DNA of 41,522 bases, taken from contig NZ_RAWM01000076.1 of the NCBI RefSeq assembly GCF_003668875.1, forward strand, positions 1-41,522. Reading direction: 5' to 3'. Below are positions 6,755 to 15,113 of this stretch, piece after piece. The DNA comes from Corallococcus interemptor (GTDB lineage: Bacteria; Myxococcota; Myxococcia; Myxococcales; Myxococcaceae). The notes beneath the pieces are model-generated. The model did not search any database and was not told where the DNA came from. It saw only the letters and a list, made by a program, of their open reading frames with translations. The position numbers were made by a program, and so were the translations under genes. The number at the start of each line of letters is the position of its first letter. The first letter of the stretch is position 1.

Positions 6755-7705
6755 TCACCCGTCCAGGTCGTTGAGCGCGTCCGGCGGCAGCGGCGAGGCG
6801 CCCGTCACCGTGCCGTCCAGGTCCAGCGGCAGCGTGGACGGATCGACTTCTGGCGGAGGGTTGTTCTCGAAGGGCGCGGCGAGCGCGGGCCGCGCGCCTC
6901 CAGCCCCCGGAGGCGGACGCAGCACGGGCCCCGGCGGAGGCAGCCCCGAGTGCCGCCGCGCGGCCTCCATCAGGGCGTTGTGGTGGCGGTAGCGCGCCTC
7001 CACGAGCTTGTGGATGAGCAGCGGCCCGCCGGGCACGCGGCGCGCGGTGAGGGCCTGGGTGGCCTTGCGCACCGGGTAGCGCACGCGGCGGATCTGCACG
7101 CGCCAGCCCTTGGGCGTGAAGGTGAAGACGCCGTAGGCGGGGCGCAGGTCGCCGTCGCGGGGAATGCCGGCGCTGGCCACGTCCGCGATGAGCATCCGGC
7201 CCACGCGCCGGCGGTAGGGGAAGTGCAGGTGCCCGAAGGCGCACGCGGCCGCGTCCAGGTGCGTGAAGAAGCGGCGCACCGCGTGGTCGTCCAGCGTGGG
7301 GTCCAGCGACTCCTCCAGGTTGCGGGGGTTCGCGTGGCAGATGAACAGGTCCTGCCCCTTGCGCGGCGTGTAGCGCAGGGAGAAGGGCATCTGCCCCAGC
7401 TGCTGGAGCAGCGCGTCGCCCAGCTGGTCACGCGTCCAGCGCAAGAGCTCCGTCTTCCAGTGGTCGCGCTCGCGGTACGCGCCGCCCAGGTAGTTGCCGG
7501 CGAGGTACGCGTCCGTGTTGCCCATGATGAGCGCGTGGCACTTGCTGAAGAGCAGCTCCACCGTCTCACGCGGGTGCGCGCCGCGAAGGGCCAGGTCTCC
7601 GGCCGCGACGATGTAATCCGGCGCCACCGACCTGGTGATGTCGTCCAGCACGGCCTCGCAGGCCGGAAGGTTCCCGTGAATGTCCGCGAGGATGGCGACC
7701 CGCAT
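6755..7705 (-). CDS. Calcineurin-like metallophosphatase
   Basis: This protein of about 316 residues belongs to the metallophosphoesterase superfamily. The metal-ligand motifs appear in order: ADIHGN (D8, H10), AAGDLALRG, MGNTDAY, then FICHANPRN and FGHLHFPYRR. This is the YfcE-like single-domain fold, acting on phosphomonoesters or diesters in the cytoplasm with a two-metal centre. After about residue 215 comes a proline-rich tail with PPPGPVLRPPPG. The start chosen (MRVAILADIHGN) is the one typical of the family; an ATG at 7717 would add four residues (MGAA). It begins 13 bases after phoR, so it is probably in the phoB-phoR transcript and could act in phosphate recycling. The substrate is not evident. 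Confidence 0.87.
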   Translation of the reverse strand: MRVAILADIHGNLPACEAVLDDITRSVAPDYIVAAGDLALRGAHPRETVELLFSKCHALIMGNTDAYLAGNYLGGAYRERDHWKTELLRWTRDQLGDALLQQLGQMPFSLRYTPRKGQDLFICHANPRNLEESLDPTLDDHAVRRFFTHLDAAACAFGHLHFPYRRRVGRMLIADVASAGIPRDGDLRPAYGVFTFTPKGWRVQIRRVRYPVRKATQALTARRVPGGPLLIHKLVEARYRHHNALMEAARRHSGLPPPGPVLRPPPGAGGARPALAAPFENNPPPEVDPSTLPLDLDGTVTGASPLPPDALNDLDG

Positions 7706-7718
7706 GGCCGCACCCATC

Positions 7719-9080
7719 CTAGCCCGTCGCCGCCGTCGGGCCAGCCGCCGAGGGTAGAAAAATGACGAAGGTACTGCCCGCGTTCGGCTGGCTCTCCACC
7801 TTCACCTCGCCATCCATCGCGCCCATCAGATGCTTCACGATGGAAAGGCCCAGTCCCGTCCCCCCCATGTCCCGGCTGCGACCCTTGTCCACCCGGTAGA
7901 ATCGCTCGAAAATCCGGGAAAGATGCTTGGGCTCGATTCCCACGCCTGTGTCGCGCACGCGCACGACGCACCGGCCGCCCTCGTACGCTCCGTCCACGTC
8001 CACCCGGCCGCCCGCGGGCGTGTACTTCACCGCGTTGTCGAGCAGGTTGAGGAGCACCTGCTCGATGGCCCGCCCATCCCCCAGCGCCACCAGTCCGGGC
8101 GGCACGTGCAATCCGATTTGCTGGTTCTTGCCCTCGGCCTTGGGGCGCACCCCTTCCGCGGCGCGGGAGACGGCCAGGGCCAGGGACACCTCCGTGCGCT
8201 GGAAGGTCATCTCGCGCGCCTCCAGGCGGGAGAGCTCCAGCAGGTCCTCCACCAGCTCGGAGAGGCGCTCGGACTGGCGGTGGATGATCTCCACCATCTT
8301 CGGGGCCACCTGGGTGTCCTGGAGCGCGCCGCCCTGGAGCGTCTCCGCGTAGCCGCGGATGGCGGTGATGGGCGTGCGCAGCTCGTGGGAGACGTTGGCC
8401 ACGAAGTCCTTGCGCACCTTCTCCAGGCGGCGCAGCTCCGTGACGTCGTGGAAGACGGCGGCGCTGCCGGGCAGGTCGCGCCCCACGGGCGTCACTCGCA
8501 CGGCGAGCGTGCGGGAGTACAAGCCCTCGAGCGTCAGCTCCAGCCGCGTGGAGGCGCCTTCATGACAGGCGCGCGCCACCGCGTCGTTGAGCGTTTCGTT
8601 GCGGATGAGCGCGAGCGGCCGCTGCCCCACGATGGCGCCGTGGGCGGGCCGCAGCATCTCCGCGAGCGCGTCGTTGTGGCGCACCACGGTGCCCTCCGCG
8701 TCCGTCACCCACAGCCCCTCCGCCATGCCGTCCAGCACGGCGGTGAGGATGCGCGCCTCCTGGTTGAGCGCGGCGGCGCGCATGGACAGCTTGTCGTCCA
8801 GCGTGTCGATGGCGTCTTCCAGCTGCGCCAGGTCGTCCGTGCGCTCCAGGCCCGCGGGCGGCGTCACGTCCCTGCCCGCCGCCAGCGACTGCGTCTTCTG
8901 GGTCAGGGCGCGAAGCTGGCGCTCCATGGCCACGCGGCTGGTGCCCAAGGCGAGCGCGGCGCCCGCCAGCGTGACGAGCCCCGCGGCGAGCGCGCCCGCC
9001 GGGTGCCCGAAGACGACGAGCAGCGTCGAGACCAGGAGGGGAGGAACGAGCAGCGACAGGAGCGTGAAGCGCAGGGGCAT
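7719..9080 (-). CDS. phoR: Phosphate-type sensor histidine kinase PhoR
   Basis: This 453-residue membrane histidine kinase has two closely spaced hydrophobic helices at about 5-24 and 28-47, with almost no periplasmic loop between them. That is typical of PhoR, which senses phosphate through the Pst transporter rather than by an external domain. A PAS-like domain follows (about 105-215, WVTDAEGTVVRHNDALAEML). The HisKA motif is FVANVSHELRTPITAIRGY, with H232 as the phosphorylated histidine. The ATPase domain has LLNLLDNAVKYTP (N box), DTGVGI (G1), FERFYR (F box) and GGTGLGLSIVKHL (G2). It starts 7 bases after the phoB stop, so the pair is co-transcribed. It can phosphorylate the neighbouring PhoB and might also reach the paralogue at 193-882. 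Confidence 0.94.
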   Translation of the reverse strand: MPLRFTLLSLLVPPLLVSTLLVVFGHPAGALAAGLVTLAGAALALGTSRVAMERQLRALTQKTQSLAAGRDVTPPAGLERTDDLAQLEDAIDTLDDKLSMRAAALNQEARILTAVLDGMAEGLWVTDAEGTVVRHNDALAEMLRPAHGAIVGQRPLALIRNETLNDAVARACHEGASTRLELTLEGLYSRTLAVRVTPVGRDLPGSAAVFHDVTELRRLEKVRKDFVANVSHELRTPITAIRGYAETLQGGALQDTQVAPKMVEIIHRQSERLSELVEDLLELSRLEAREMTFQRTEVSLALAVSRAAEGVRPKAEGKNQQIGLHVPPGLVALGDGRAIEQVLLNLLDNAVKYTPAGGRVDVDGAYEGGRCVVRVRDTGVGIEPKHLSRIFERFYRVDKGRSRDMGGTGLGLSIVKHLMGAMDGEVKVESQPNAGSTFVIFLPSAAGPTAATG

Positions 9081-9087
9081 GACGGCC

Positions 9088-9768
9088 TCACGGAGGGCTG
9101 AGCTTGTAGCCCACGCCGCGCACGGTCTCGATGATGTCGCCCGCGGGGCCCAGCTTCTCGCGCAGGCGCTTGATGTGCGTGTCCACGGTGCGCGTGTGGA
9201 TTTCCGCCTGGATGCCCCAGACGTCGGACAGCAGCACCTCGCGCGTCTGCACGCGGTCGCTGCGCTCCAGGAGCGTGCGCAGCAGGCGGAACTCCAGCGC
9301 GGTGAGGATGATCTCCTCTCCCTTGACCCGCACCTGGTGGCGCGACGCGTCCAGGCTGATGTCGCCCGCGGCCAGCAGCGCGGCGGGGCCTTCCTCCGCG
9401 TCCGCGCGGCGCAGCACGGCCTTCACGCGCAAGAGCAGCTCGCGCACGGAGAAGGGCTTCACCACGTAGTCGTCCGCGCCCAATTCCAGGCCCTGGATGC
9501 GGTCCGCCTCCTGGCCCTTGGCGCTGACGATGACGACCGCGGCCTTCTTCAGCTCCGGGTCGCTCTTGAGCATGCGCAGCACCTCACCGCCCGCCACGTC
9601 CGGGAGCATCAGGTCCAGCAGCACCAGGTCCGGAGGATGGGCCCGCGCCCGGGCAAGCCCTCCCGCGCCGGTGTTCGCCGTGTCCGTCTCGAAGCCCGCC
9701 GCGCGGAGGTTGTAGTCGACGAGTCCGGCCAGGTCCTGCTCGTCCTCGATGATGAGGATTCGCGCCAT
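9088..9768 (-). CDS. phoB: Phosphate regulon response regulator PhoB
   Basis: This 226-residue OmpR/PhoB-family regulator has a receiver domain with E8-D9, D52 in LVLLDLMLPD, the switch residues in VIVSAKGQE and the lysine in VVKPF. The winged-helix domain carries LTALEFRLLRTLL, TRTVDTHIKRLREKLGP and VRGVGYKL. The start at 9768 (MARILIIEDE) is set by the receiver beginning and by GGGAG about nine bases upstream. An earlier ATG would add 24 residues unlike any receiver. It lies in the order phoB-phoR-metallophosphatase. PhoB activates phosphate-starvation genes; a possible Pho-box-like repeat lies upstream at 9835-9850. Its layout and linker are very like the orphan regulator at 193-882. Confidence 0.93.
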   Translation of the reverse strand: MARILIIEDEQDLAGLVDYNLRAAGFETDTANTGAGGLARARAHPPDLVLLDLMLPDVAGGEVLRMLKSDPELKKAAVVIVSAKGQEADRIQGLELGADDYVVKPFSVRELLLRVKAVLRRADAEEGPAALLAAGDISLDASRHQVRVKGEEIILTALEFRLLRTLLERSDRVQTREVLLSDVWGIQAEIHTRTVDTHIKRLREKLGPAGDIIETVRGVGYKLSPP

Positions 9769-10013
9769 GAAGGATGCTCCCGCGAAGGGATGGAATGCGT
9801 GGCGTCCCGTAACAGATTCGTTCCAGCCCGCCGGGCACATCCATGTGACATCCAGGCTCCATGCCCGCCCGCCCTCCTACCGGGGGGCCTGGGAGCTGGG
9901 GGCAGGGGCGGGTGCCCCGCGAACGCCGGGCGGGGATGCGCATCAGAAGGAAAGCGACGAGGGCGGTGTTGAGTGGATCCACGCGACGCGGCTCTCAAGC
10001 CCAACCCGGCGTG
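9769..10013. other. Divergent intergenic region between phoB and yceD
   Basis: These 245 bases contain no gene that I would accept. They hold the phoB upstream region (minus) and, beyond it, the region leading to the plus-strand promoter at 10014. The only sequence signals seen are the weak Pho-box-like repeat at 9835-9850 and the promoter that follows. Confidence 0.6.
9835..9850 (-). promoter_or_regulatory. Weak Pho-box-like repeat upstream of phoB
   Basis: The minus strand reads TGTCACATGGATGTGC, with TGTCA and TGTGC half-sites 11 bases apart. The match to the enterobacterial Pho box is about half the positions. PhoB often controls its own gene, so the place is sensible, but the sequence support is thin. 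Confidence 0.22.
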
Positions 10014-10042
10014 TTGACTGACGGGGGGACTCCCTCTATGTT
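10014..10042 (+). promoter_or_regulatory. Sigma-70-like promoter of the yceD-rpmF-fab operon
   Basis: TTGACT (10014-10019), a 17-base spacer and TATGTT (10037-10042) form a good match to the housekeeping promoter consensus. Transcription would begin near 10049, about 23 bases before the yceD start. This is the clearest promoter in the window. Confidence 0.7.
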
Positions 10043-10071
10043 GCGCGCCCTTTTGCCGGGAAGCCTTGTAG

Positions 10072-10671
10072 ATGGTCGTAAAGATTGAACAAATCAAAGA
10101 AGCGGGGCTGACGCTCGACGAGCCCATCGCTCCTGGGCTCCTCAAGGAGGCCCTGGAAGGCCAGGGGTCCGGTGCGGAAACCGGCTTCCAGGCGACCGCT
10201 CCGTCCACGCTCCACGCCACCCTGCGCAAGGTCAGCGGCGGCGTGCTGCTCAACGGCAACTTCACCGTCCATGTGGGCGCGCCCTGCAAGCGCTGCCTCA
10301 CGGACGTGAAGCTGGACCTGCCCGTGTCCTTCACCATCAACCTGGTGCCGGAGTCCCTGGCCCGGGGGGATGACTTCAAGGACGACGACGAGAAGGTCAT
10401 GGAGAAGAAGGAACGCACCCAGGGTGAATCCGGGGGCACCTTCGAACTGGACGGCACGGACGAGCAGGTTTTCGATGGCAAGACGATCGATCTGGATCCG
10501 ATCGTCCGGGAACAGGTATTGCTCGCGCTCCCGATGAGCGCGGTCTGTCGGGAAGACTGCCAGGGGCTCTGCTCGCAGTGCGGCCAGAACCTCAATGAAA
10601 AGAAGTGCGGCTGCGAGCCGAAGGTCGTGGACCCTCGACTGTCGCCGCTGAAGAACATCAAGCTGAACTGA
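10072..10671 (+). CDS. yceD: YceD/DUF177 family protein
   Basis: This 199-residue protein belongs to the DUF177 (YceD) family, which is almost always encoded just before rpmF, as here; plant and bacterial members have been tied to 23S rRNA or large-subunit accumulation. Cysteines occur as CKRC (about 71-74) in the middle and as a cluster CREDC...CSQC...KKCGC near the C-terminus, which may bind zinc. An acidic and lysine-rich insertion (about 100-130) contains DDFKDDDEKVMEKKERTQ. It begins the operon after a clear promoter. The exact role is not established by sequence. Confidence 0.9.
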   Translation: MVVKIEQIKEAGLTLDEPIAPGLLKEALEGQGSGAETGFQATAPSTLHATLRKVSGGVLLNGNFTVHVGAPCKRCLTDVKLDLPVSFTINLVPESLARGDDFKDDDEKVMEKKERTQGESGGTFELDGTDEQVFDGKTIDLDPIVREQVLLALPMSAVCREDCQGLCSQCGQNLNEKKCGCEPKVVDPRLSPLKNIKLN

Positions 10672-10682
10672 CGGTCCCTATG

Positions 10683-10703
10683 CCCCTCGCAGGTCGCGAG
10701 GGG
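10683..10703 (+). other. Perfect 8-bp hairpin between yceD and rpmF
   Basis: CCCCTCGC, a five-base loop (AGGTC) and GCGAGGGG form a perfect 8-bp stem about 11 bases after the yceD stop and 26 bases before the rpmF start. There is no T-tract. It could be a partial terminator, an RNA processing site or a structure setting the ratio of L32 to the lipid enzymes. Confidence 0.45.
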
Positions 10704-10729
10704 GGACGGGTCCGATGCCGAGGTGAGCC

Positions 10730-10918
10730 GTGGGAGTTCCCAAGAAGCGGACGTCGAAGATGCGCCGGGACCGTCGTCGGGCCGGCAACAACAACCTGCG
10801 GACCCCCGTGCAGGTCATCAAGTGCTCCAAGTGCAAGGAGCCCGTGATGCCGCACCGCGCCTGCGCGGCCTGTGGCAACTACGGTGGCCGTGAGGTCATC
10901 GCGACCGCCGCGGAGTAG
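10730..10918 (+). CDS. rpmF: 50S ribosomal protein L32
   Basis: This 62-residue ribosomal protein starts at a GTG (M-G-V-P-K-K-R-T-S-K), preceded by GAGGTGA. The N-terminal basic stretch KKRTSKMRRDRRRAG is typical of L32. Two CxxC pairs in CSKCKEPVMPHRACAACG make it the zinc-binding form. It is in the conserved order yceD-rpmF-plsX-fabH, which couples ribosome and membrane-lipid synthesis. Confidence 0.96.
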   Translation: MGVPKKRTSKMRRDRRRAGNNNLRTPVQVIKCSKCKEPVMPHRACAACGNYGGREVIATAAE

Positions 10919-10938
10919 TTGAAAGCGGAAGGCTGCCG

Positions 10939-12000
10939 GTGCGGCTCGTCCTCGACGCGATGGGTGGCGACCACGCCCCCGACGCCGTCGTGGACGGGGG
11001 CGTGCTGTTCGCGCGAGCGTATCCCGGGCACGAACTCGTGCTGGTCGGGGACGCCACGCGTGTACGCCCTGTCCTGGAGCGCGCCGGCTCGCCCCCCAAT
11101 ATCCACCTCCACCACGCGTCCGAAGTGGTGGAGATGGACGACCCCGCGACCGCCGTCTTCCGGCGCAAGCGGGACTCCTCGCTCCGGGTGGGCTTCGAGC
11201 TCGTCCGGCAAGGGGAGGCGTCCGCCCTCGTGTCGGCGGGTAACTCCGGCGCGGTGATGGCCGGTGGCATGTTGACGCTCGGCCGGATCCCCGGCGTGGA
11301 GCGTCCGGCCATCGCGGCCCTGTTCCCGGCCCTCAAGGGCGAAGGCCGCTGCCTGCTCCTGGACGCGGGCGCCAACGTGGACTGCCGCCCCTCGCACCTG
11401 GCCCAGTTCGCCGTGCTCGGCGAGGCCTACTCGCGCACCCGCCTGGGCGTGAAGCGCCCCCGGGTGGCGGTGCTCTCCAACGGCGAGGAGGACTCCAAGG
11501 GCACGCAGCTCACGCGGGACGCCAGCGCCCTCCTGCGCCGCTCGGACCTGGAGTTCGTGGGCTACGTGGAGGGCAAGGACCTGTTCTCCGGGGACGTGGA
11601 GGTGGTCGTCACGGACGGCTTCACCGGCAACATCGTCCTGAAAACCTCCGAAGGCGTGGGCATGGGCATCACCGGCCTCCTGCGCTCCGCCATCGAGAAG
11701 CGCGGCGGCCTGCCGGAGAAGCTGGGCGCGCTCTTGCTCAAGCCCACCCTGGCGGGGCTGCGCCGCGTCATGGACTACGCCGAGTACGGCGGCGCGCCGC
11801 TCCTGGGCCTGCAGGGAGTGGGCATCGTCGCGCACGGCCGCTCCTCCCCCCGCGCCATCCACAACGCGCTCGTCACCGCGCTGCAGCATGTGCGCGCGGG
11901 CGTGCAGGAAGAGCTGACGCGCTGCATTGCCAACGCCGCCGCCTGGCTTCCTCCCCACCAGCGGGGAAGGAAGGCGGACGGAGACGCAGGGGCCGATTAG
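10939..12000 (+). CDS. plsX: Phosphate acyltransferase PlsX
   Basis: This 353-residue protein makes acyl-phosphate from acyl-ACP and phosphate for the PlsX/PlsY route of phosphatidic acid synthesis. It starts at GTG (MRLVLDAMGGDHAPDAVVDG) with GGAAGG upstream. The family motifs include the N-terminal DAMGGDHAP and SAGNSGAVMAGGML, LLDAGANVDCRP and VTDGFTGNIVLKTSEG in the middle. It is peripheral to the inner membrane. The C-terminal tail of about 25 residues is basic. The gene is followed 44 bases later by fabH. Confidence 0.96.
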   Translation: MRLVLDAMGGDHAPDAVVDGGVLFARAYPGHELVLVGDATRVRPVLERAGSPPNIHLHHASEVVEMDDPATAVFRRKRDSSLRVGFELVRQGEASALVSAGNSGAVMAGGMLTLGRIPGVERPAIAALFPALKGEGRCLLLDAGANVDCRPSHLAQFAVLGEAYSRTRLGVKRPRVAVLSNGEEDSKGTQLTRDASALLRRSDLEFVGYVEGKDLFSGDVEVVVTDGFTGNIVLKTSEGVGMGITGLLRSAIEKRGGLPEKLGALLLKPTLAGLRRVMDYAEYGGAPLLGLQGVGIVAHGRSSPRAIHNALVTALQHVRAGVQEELTRCIANAAAWLPPHQRGRKADGDAGAD

Positions 12001-12044
12001 AGCGCGCCGGCCGCGCGTTGGACTCCGACGAGTTCGGAGGCCCC

Positions 12045-13046
12045 GTGGCACGCACGCACATCATCGGAACCGGTTCCTATGCTCCCGCGCAGGTCCTGAC
12101 CAACCAGGACCTGGAGCGCCTGGTGGAGACGAGCGACGCGTGGATCCGCGAGCGCACCGGCATCCAGGAGCGCAGGCAGGCCGCCCCGGATGAGGCGACG
12201 AGCGACCTGGCCGTGCAGGCCGCGCGCAACGCGCTGGAGATGGCGGGCGTGGCGCCCGGCGACCTGGACCTCATCGTCGTGGGCACCGTCACCGCGGACA
12301 TGCCCATGCCGTCGTGCGCCGCGCTGGTGCAGGCGAAGCTGGGGGCGAAGCGCGCCTTCGCCTTCGACGTCTCCGCCGCGTGCGCCGGGGGCCTGTACGC
12401 GCTGAGCGTGGCGGACCAGTTCGTGCGCACCGGACAGGTGAAGCGCGCGCTCGTCGTGGGCGCGGACCTGCTCACCCGCGCGGTGGACTGGACGGACCGC
12501 AACACCTGCGTCCTCTTCGGGGACGGCGCGGGCGCGCTGGTGCTGGGGGCGGAGCCGGACGCGGAAGGGGACGCCATGGCGCCGCGCGGCATCCTCTCCA
12601 CCCACCTGCGCACCGACGGCGACCTCGCGAACCTGCTCTGCATCCCCGCCGGTGGCTCCCGCACCCCCGTCACCGCGGACAACGTGGATGCAAATCTTCA
12701 CAAGCTCAAGATGAACGGGAAGGAAGTGTTCCGCTTCGCGGTGCGCGCGCTGGTGGAATCCACCCAGGCGTCGTTGGGGGCCCACGGGATGGACACGACG
12801 CAGGTGGACCACGTCATCGCCCATCAGGCGAACCTGCGAATCCTGGAAGCGGTGATGGAGCGGCTGGAGATTCCCAAGGAAAAATGCTGGCTCAACCTCC
12901 ACAAGTACGGCAACACGTCCTCCGCCTCGCTGCCCATGTCGCTGGACGAGGCGCAGCGCGCCGGCCGCCTCAAGCGCGGCGACGTCATCGCGATGATGGC
13001 CATTGGCGCGGGGATGGCGTGGGGCAGCGCGGTGGTGCGCTGGTAG
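12045..13046 (+). CDS. fabH: 3-oxoacyl-ACP synthase III FabH
   Basis: This 333-residue protein condenses acetyl-CoA (or branched starters) with malonyl-ACP to start fatty acid synthesis. The triad is seen as C113 in DVSAACAGGLYA, H260 in VIAHQANLRI and N290 in KYGNTSSAS. The start at 12045 (GTG, M-A-R-T-H-I-I-G) is preferred over the upstream TTG because GGAGG lies five bases before it. Myxobacteria make many iso-branched acids, so its starter choice may be broad; this is inferred, not visible. It follows plsX in the conserved order. Confidence 0.96.
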   Translation: MARTHIIGTGSYAPAQVLTNQDLERLVETSDAWIRERTGIQERRQAAPDEATSDLAVQAARNALEMAGVAPGDLDLIVVGTVTADMPMPSCAALVQAKLGAKRAFAFDVSAACAGGLYALSVADQFVRTGQVKRALVVGADLLTRAVDWTDRNTCVLFGDGAGALVLGAEPDAEGDAMAPRGILSTHLRTDGDLANLLCIPAGGSRTPVTADNVDANLHKLKMNGKEVFRFAVRALVESTQASLGAHGMDTTQVDHVIAHQANLRILEAVMERLEIPKEKCWLNLHKYGNTSSASLPMSLDEAQRAGRLKRGDVIAMMAIGAGMAWGSAVVRW

Positions 13047-13074
13047 GCAGGACGACACAAGGAAGGACCGCAAC

Positions 13075-14013
13075 ATGGCGAAGGTCGCGTTCGTGTTTCC
13101 CGGGCAGGGCAGTCAGGCCGTGGGGATGGGCAAGGACCTCTACGAGCAGTTCCCTGAAGCGCGGGCCGTCTTCGACGCCGTGGACGACGCGCTGCACGAG
13201 AAGCTCTCCACCTCCTGCTTCGAGGGCCCGGAAGAGGCGCTGAAGCTCACCGCCAACACGCAGCCGGCCATCCTCACGGTGTCGGCCGCCGTTCACGCGG
13301 TGTTCCAGAAGCGCGGCCCGGCCCCGGCGTTCGTCGCGGGCCACTCGCTGGGCGAGTACTCCGCGCTGGTGGCCGCCGGCGCCATGGACCTCCAGGACGC
13401 GGCGCGGGCGGTGCGCGCGCGCGGCACCTTCATGCAGGAGGCGGTGCCCGTGGGCACGGGCGGCATGGCCGTCATCCTGGGCCTCACCCCGGACGCGGTG
13501 AAGGCCGCCTGCGACGCCGCGGCGGAAGGGCAGGTCGTCTCCCCGGCCAACTACAACTCGCCCGAGCAGACGGTCATCGCGGGCCACGCGGCCGCGGTGG
13601 AGCGCGCGGGCGCGAAGTGCAAGGAGGCCGGCGCCAAGCGCGTGATGCCGCTGCCCGTCTCCGCCCCGTTCCACTGCGCGCTGATGGACCCCGTGAAGCC
13701 TCGCCTGGCGGAGGTGCTGGCCGGCGTGCGCATCAGCGCGCCGTCCGTGCCGGTGGTGAGCAACGTGGAGGCGAAGCCCAACTCGGACGCCTCTCGCATC
13801 GTGCCGCTGCTCCTGGAGCAGGTGAGCGCGCCGGTGCGCTGGATCGAGTGCGTGGAGGCGCTGAAGGCGAACGGCGTCACGCACGTGGTGGAGCTGGGGC
13901 CGGGCAAGGTGCTGGGCGGGCTCATCAAGCGCATCACCAAGGACATCGAATCGTTCAACGTCGAGAACGCCGCGACCCTGGAGAAGGTGCTCGCCGCGCT
14001 GGGGGCAGCATGA
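13075..14013 (+). CDS. fabD: Malonyl-CoA:ACP transacylase FabD
   Basis: This 312-residue protein moves malonyl from CoA to ACP. It begins MAKVAFVFPGQGSQAVGMG. The catalytic serine is S91 in AGHSLGEYSALVA and H200 is in VSAPFHCALM. The start at 13075 has AAGGAAGG upstream and gives the standard N-terminus. The stop overlaps the fabG start by four bases (ATGA), so translation is coupled. Confidence 0.96.
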   Translation: MAKVAFVFPGQGSQAVGMGKDLYEQFPEARAVFDAVDDALHEKLSTSCFEGPEEALKLTANTQPAILTVSAAVHAVFQKRGPAPAFVAGHSLGEYSALVAAGAMDLQDAARAVRARGTFMQEAVPVGTGGMAVILGLTPDAVKAACDAAAEGQVVSPANYNSPEQTVIAGHAAAVERAGAKCKEAGAKRVMPLPVSAPFHCALMDPVKPRLAEVLAGVRISAPSVPVVSNVEAKPNSDASRIVPLLLEQVSAPVRWIECVEALKANGVTHVVELGPGKVLGGLIKRITKDIESFNVENAATLEKVLAALGAA

Positions 14014-14759
14014 GCGGCTTCAAGGACAAGGTGGTGCTGGTGACGGGCGGCTCGCGCGGCATCGGCCGGGCGTGCGCGCAGGCCTTCGCGAAGGCGGGCG
14101 CCTCCACCGTGGTCATCAGCTACGTGGGCAACGAGGCCGCCGCGCAGGAGACGGTGGCCCTGCTCCAGCAGGCGGGCGCGAAGGCGGAGGCCGTGAAGTT
14201 CGACCTGGCGGACACCGCCGCGTGCGCGGGCGCCATCGACGGCGTCGTCAAGGCGCATGGCCGGCTGGACGTGCTGGTGAACAACGCGGGCATGGCCATT
14301 GACGGCCTGGTGATGCGCGTCAAGGACGAGGACTGGGACCGGCAGCTGGACACCAACCTCCGGGGCGCCTTCGCGCTCATCCGCGCCGCCAGCCGCCCCA
14401 TGATGAAGCAGCGCTCCGGCGCCATCGTGAACATCACCTCGGTGGTGGGGGAGATGGGCAACCCGGGGCAGGCCGCCTACTCGGCCGCCAAGGCGGGGCT
14501 TATCGGCCTGACCAAGTCCGTGGCCAGGGAGCTGGCCAGCCGGAGCATCCGCGTCAATGCGGTGTCCCCGGGTTTCATTGGGACGGACATGACATCCCAC
14601 CTGGACGACGAGCTGCGGCAGAAGATGGTGGGCGGCATCGCGCTGGCCCGCCTGGGCAACCCGGAGGAGGTCGCCGGGGCCGTGGTGTTCCTCGCGAGTG
14701 ATGCGGCGTCCTACATCACCGGCGAGGTCCTGAAGGTCAACGGCGGCATGTACATGTAA
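14010..14759 (+). CDS. fabG: 3-oxoacyl-ACP reductase FabG
   Basis: This 249-residue short-chain dehydrogenase reduces 3-oxoacyl-ACP with NADPH. It has the nucleotide-binding TGGSRGIG (12-19), the NNAG motif (91-94) and the catalytic S144, Y157 and K161 in YSAAK. The ATG overlaps the fabD stop. It is the standard length for FabG and ends in EVLKVNGGMYM, the usual tetramer tail. The acpP gene follows after 105 bases that hold a possible promoter. Confidence 0.96.
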   Translation: MSGFKDKVVLVTGGSRGIGRACAQAFAKAGASTVVISYVGNEAAAQETVALLQQAGAKAEAVKFDLADTAACAGAIDGVVKAHGRLDVLVNNAGMAIDGLVMRVKDEDWDRQLDTNLRGAFALIRAASRPMMKQRSGAIVNITSVVGEMGNPGQAAYSAAKAGLIGLTKSVARELASRSIRVNAVSPGFIGTDMTSHLDDELRQKMVGGIALARLGNPEEVAGAVVFLASDAASYITGEVLKVNGGMYM

Positions 14760-14766
14760 GCCAAGG

Positions 14767-14795
14767 TTGGATTGCCGCCGGGCGTGGGATATACC
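14767..14795 (+). promoter_or_regulatory. Candidate internal promoter for acpP
   Basis: TTGGAT (14767-14772), a 17-base spacer and TATACC (14790-14795) lie about 70 bases before the acpP start. The -10 matches TATAAT at four positions, the -35 matches TTGACA at three. An extra promoter would help explain the high ACP level that cells need. Confidence 0.45.
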
Positions 14796-14864
14796 GCGCC
14801 CGCCTTGAAGACGGCCCGCGACTCCAACGGCGGGCCCCATCTGGAGCTGGAGGGTTCCGTACGT

Positions 14865-15113
14865 ATGTCCACCACCGCAACCGACGTGGAAACCAAGATC
14901 AAGTCCATCATCGCCGACCAGCTCGGTGTGGGTGAGGATGAGATCAAGCCCGAGTCGTCCTTCATCGAAGACCTGGGCGCGGACAGCCTCGACATCGTCG
15001 AGCTGGTCATGGCGATGGAAGAGGAGTTCGAGGTCGAGATTCCCGACGACGAGGCGGAGAACATCAAGACCGTCGGCGACGCCGTGAACTACGTGAAGAC
15101 CCACAAGAAGTAG
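14865..15113 (+). CDS. acpP: Acyl carrier protein
   Basis: This 82-residue acidic protein carries the acyl chain on 4'-phosphopantetheine. The prosthetic serine is S41 in [13 protein letters not shown]. The start at 14865 ([20 protein letters not shown]) is the one giving a normal ACP length; an open frame starting 31 codons upstream is the untranslated leader with the candidate promoter. GGAGGG is upstream. It lies between fabG and fabF in the standard order. Confidence 0.96.
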   Translation: MSTTATDVETKIKSIIADQLGVGEDEIKPESSFIEDLGADSLDIVELVMAMEEEFEVEIPDDEAENIKTVGDAVNYVKTHKK

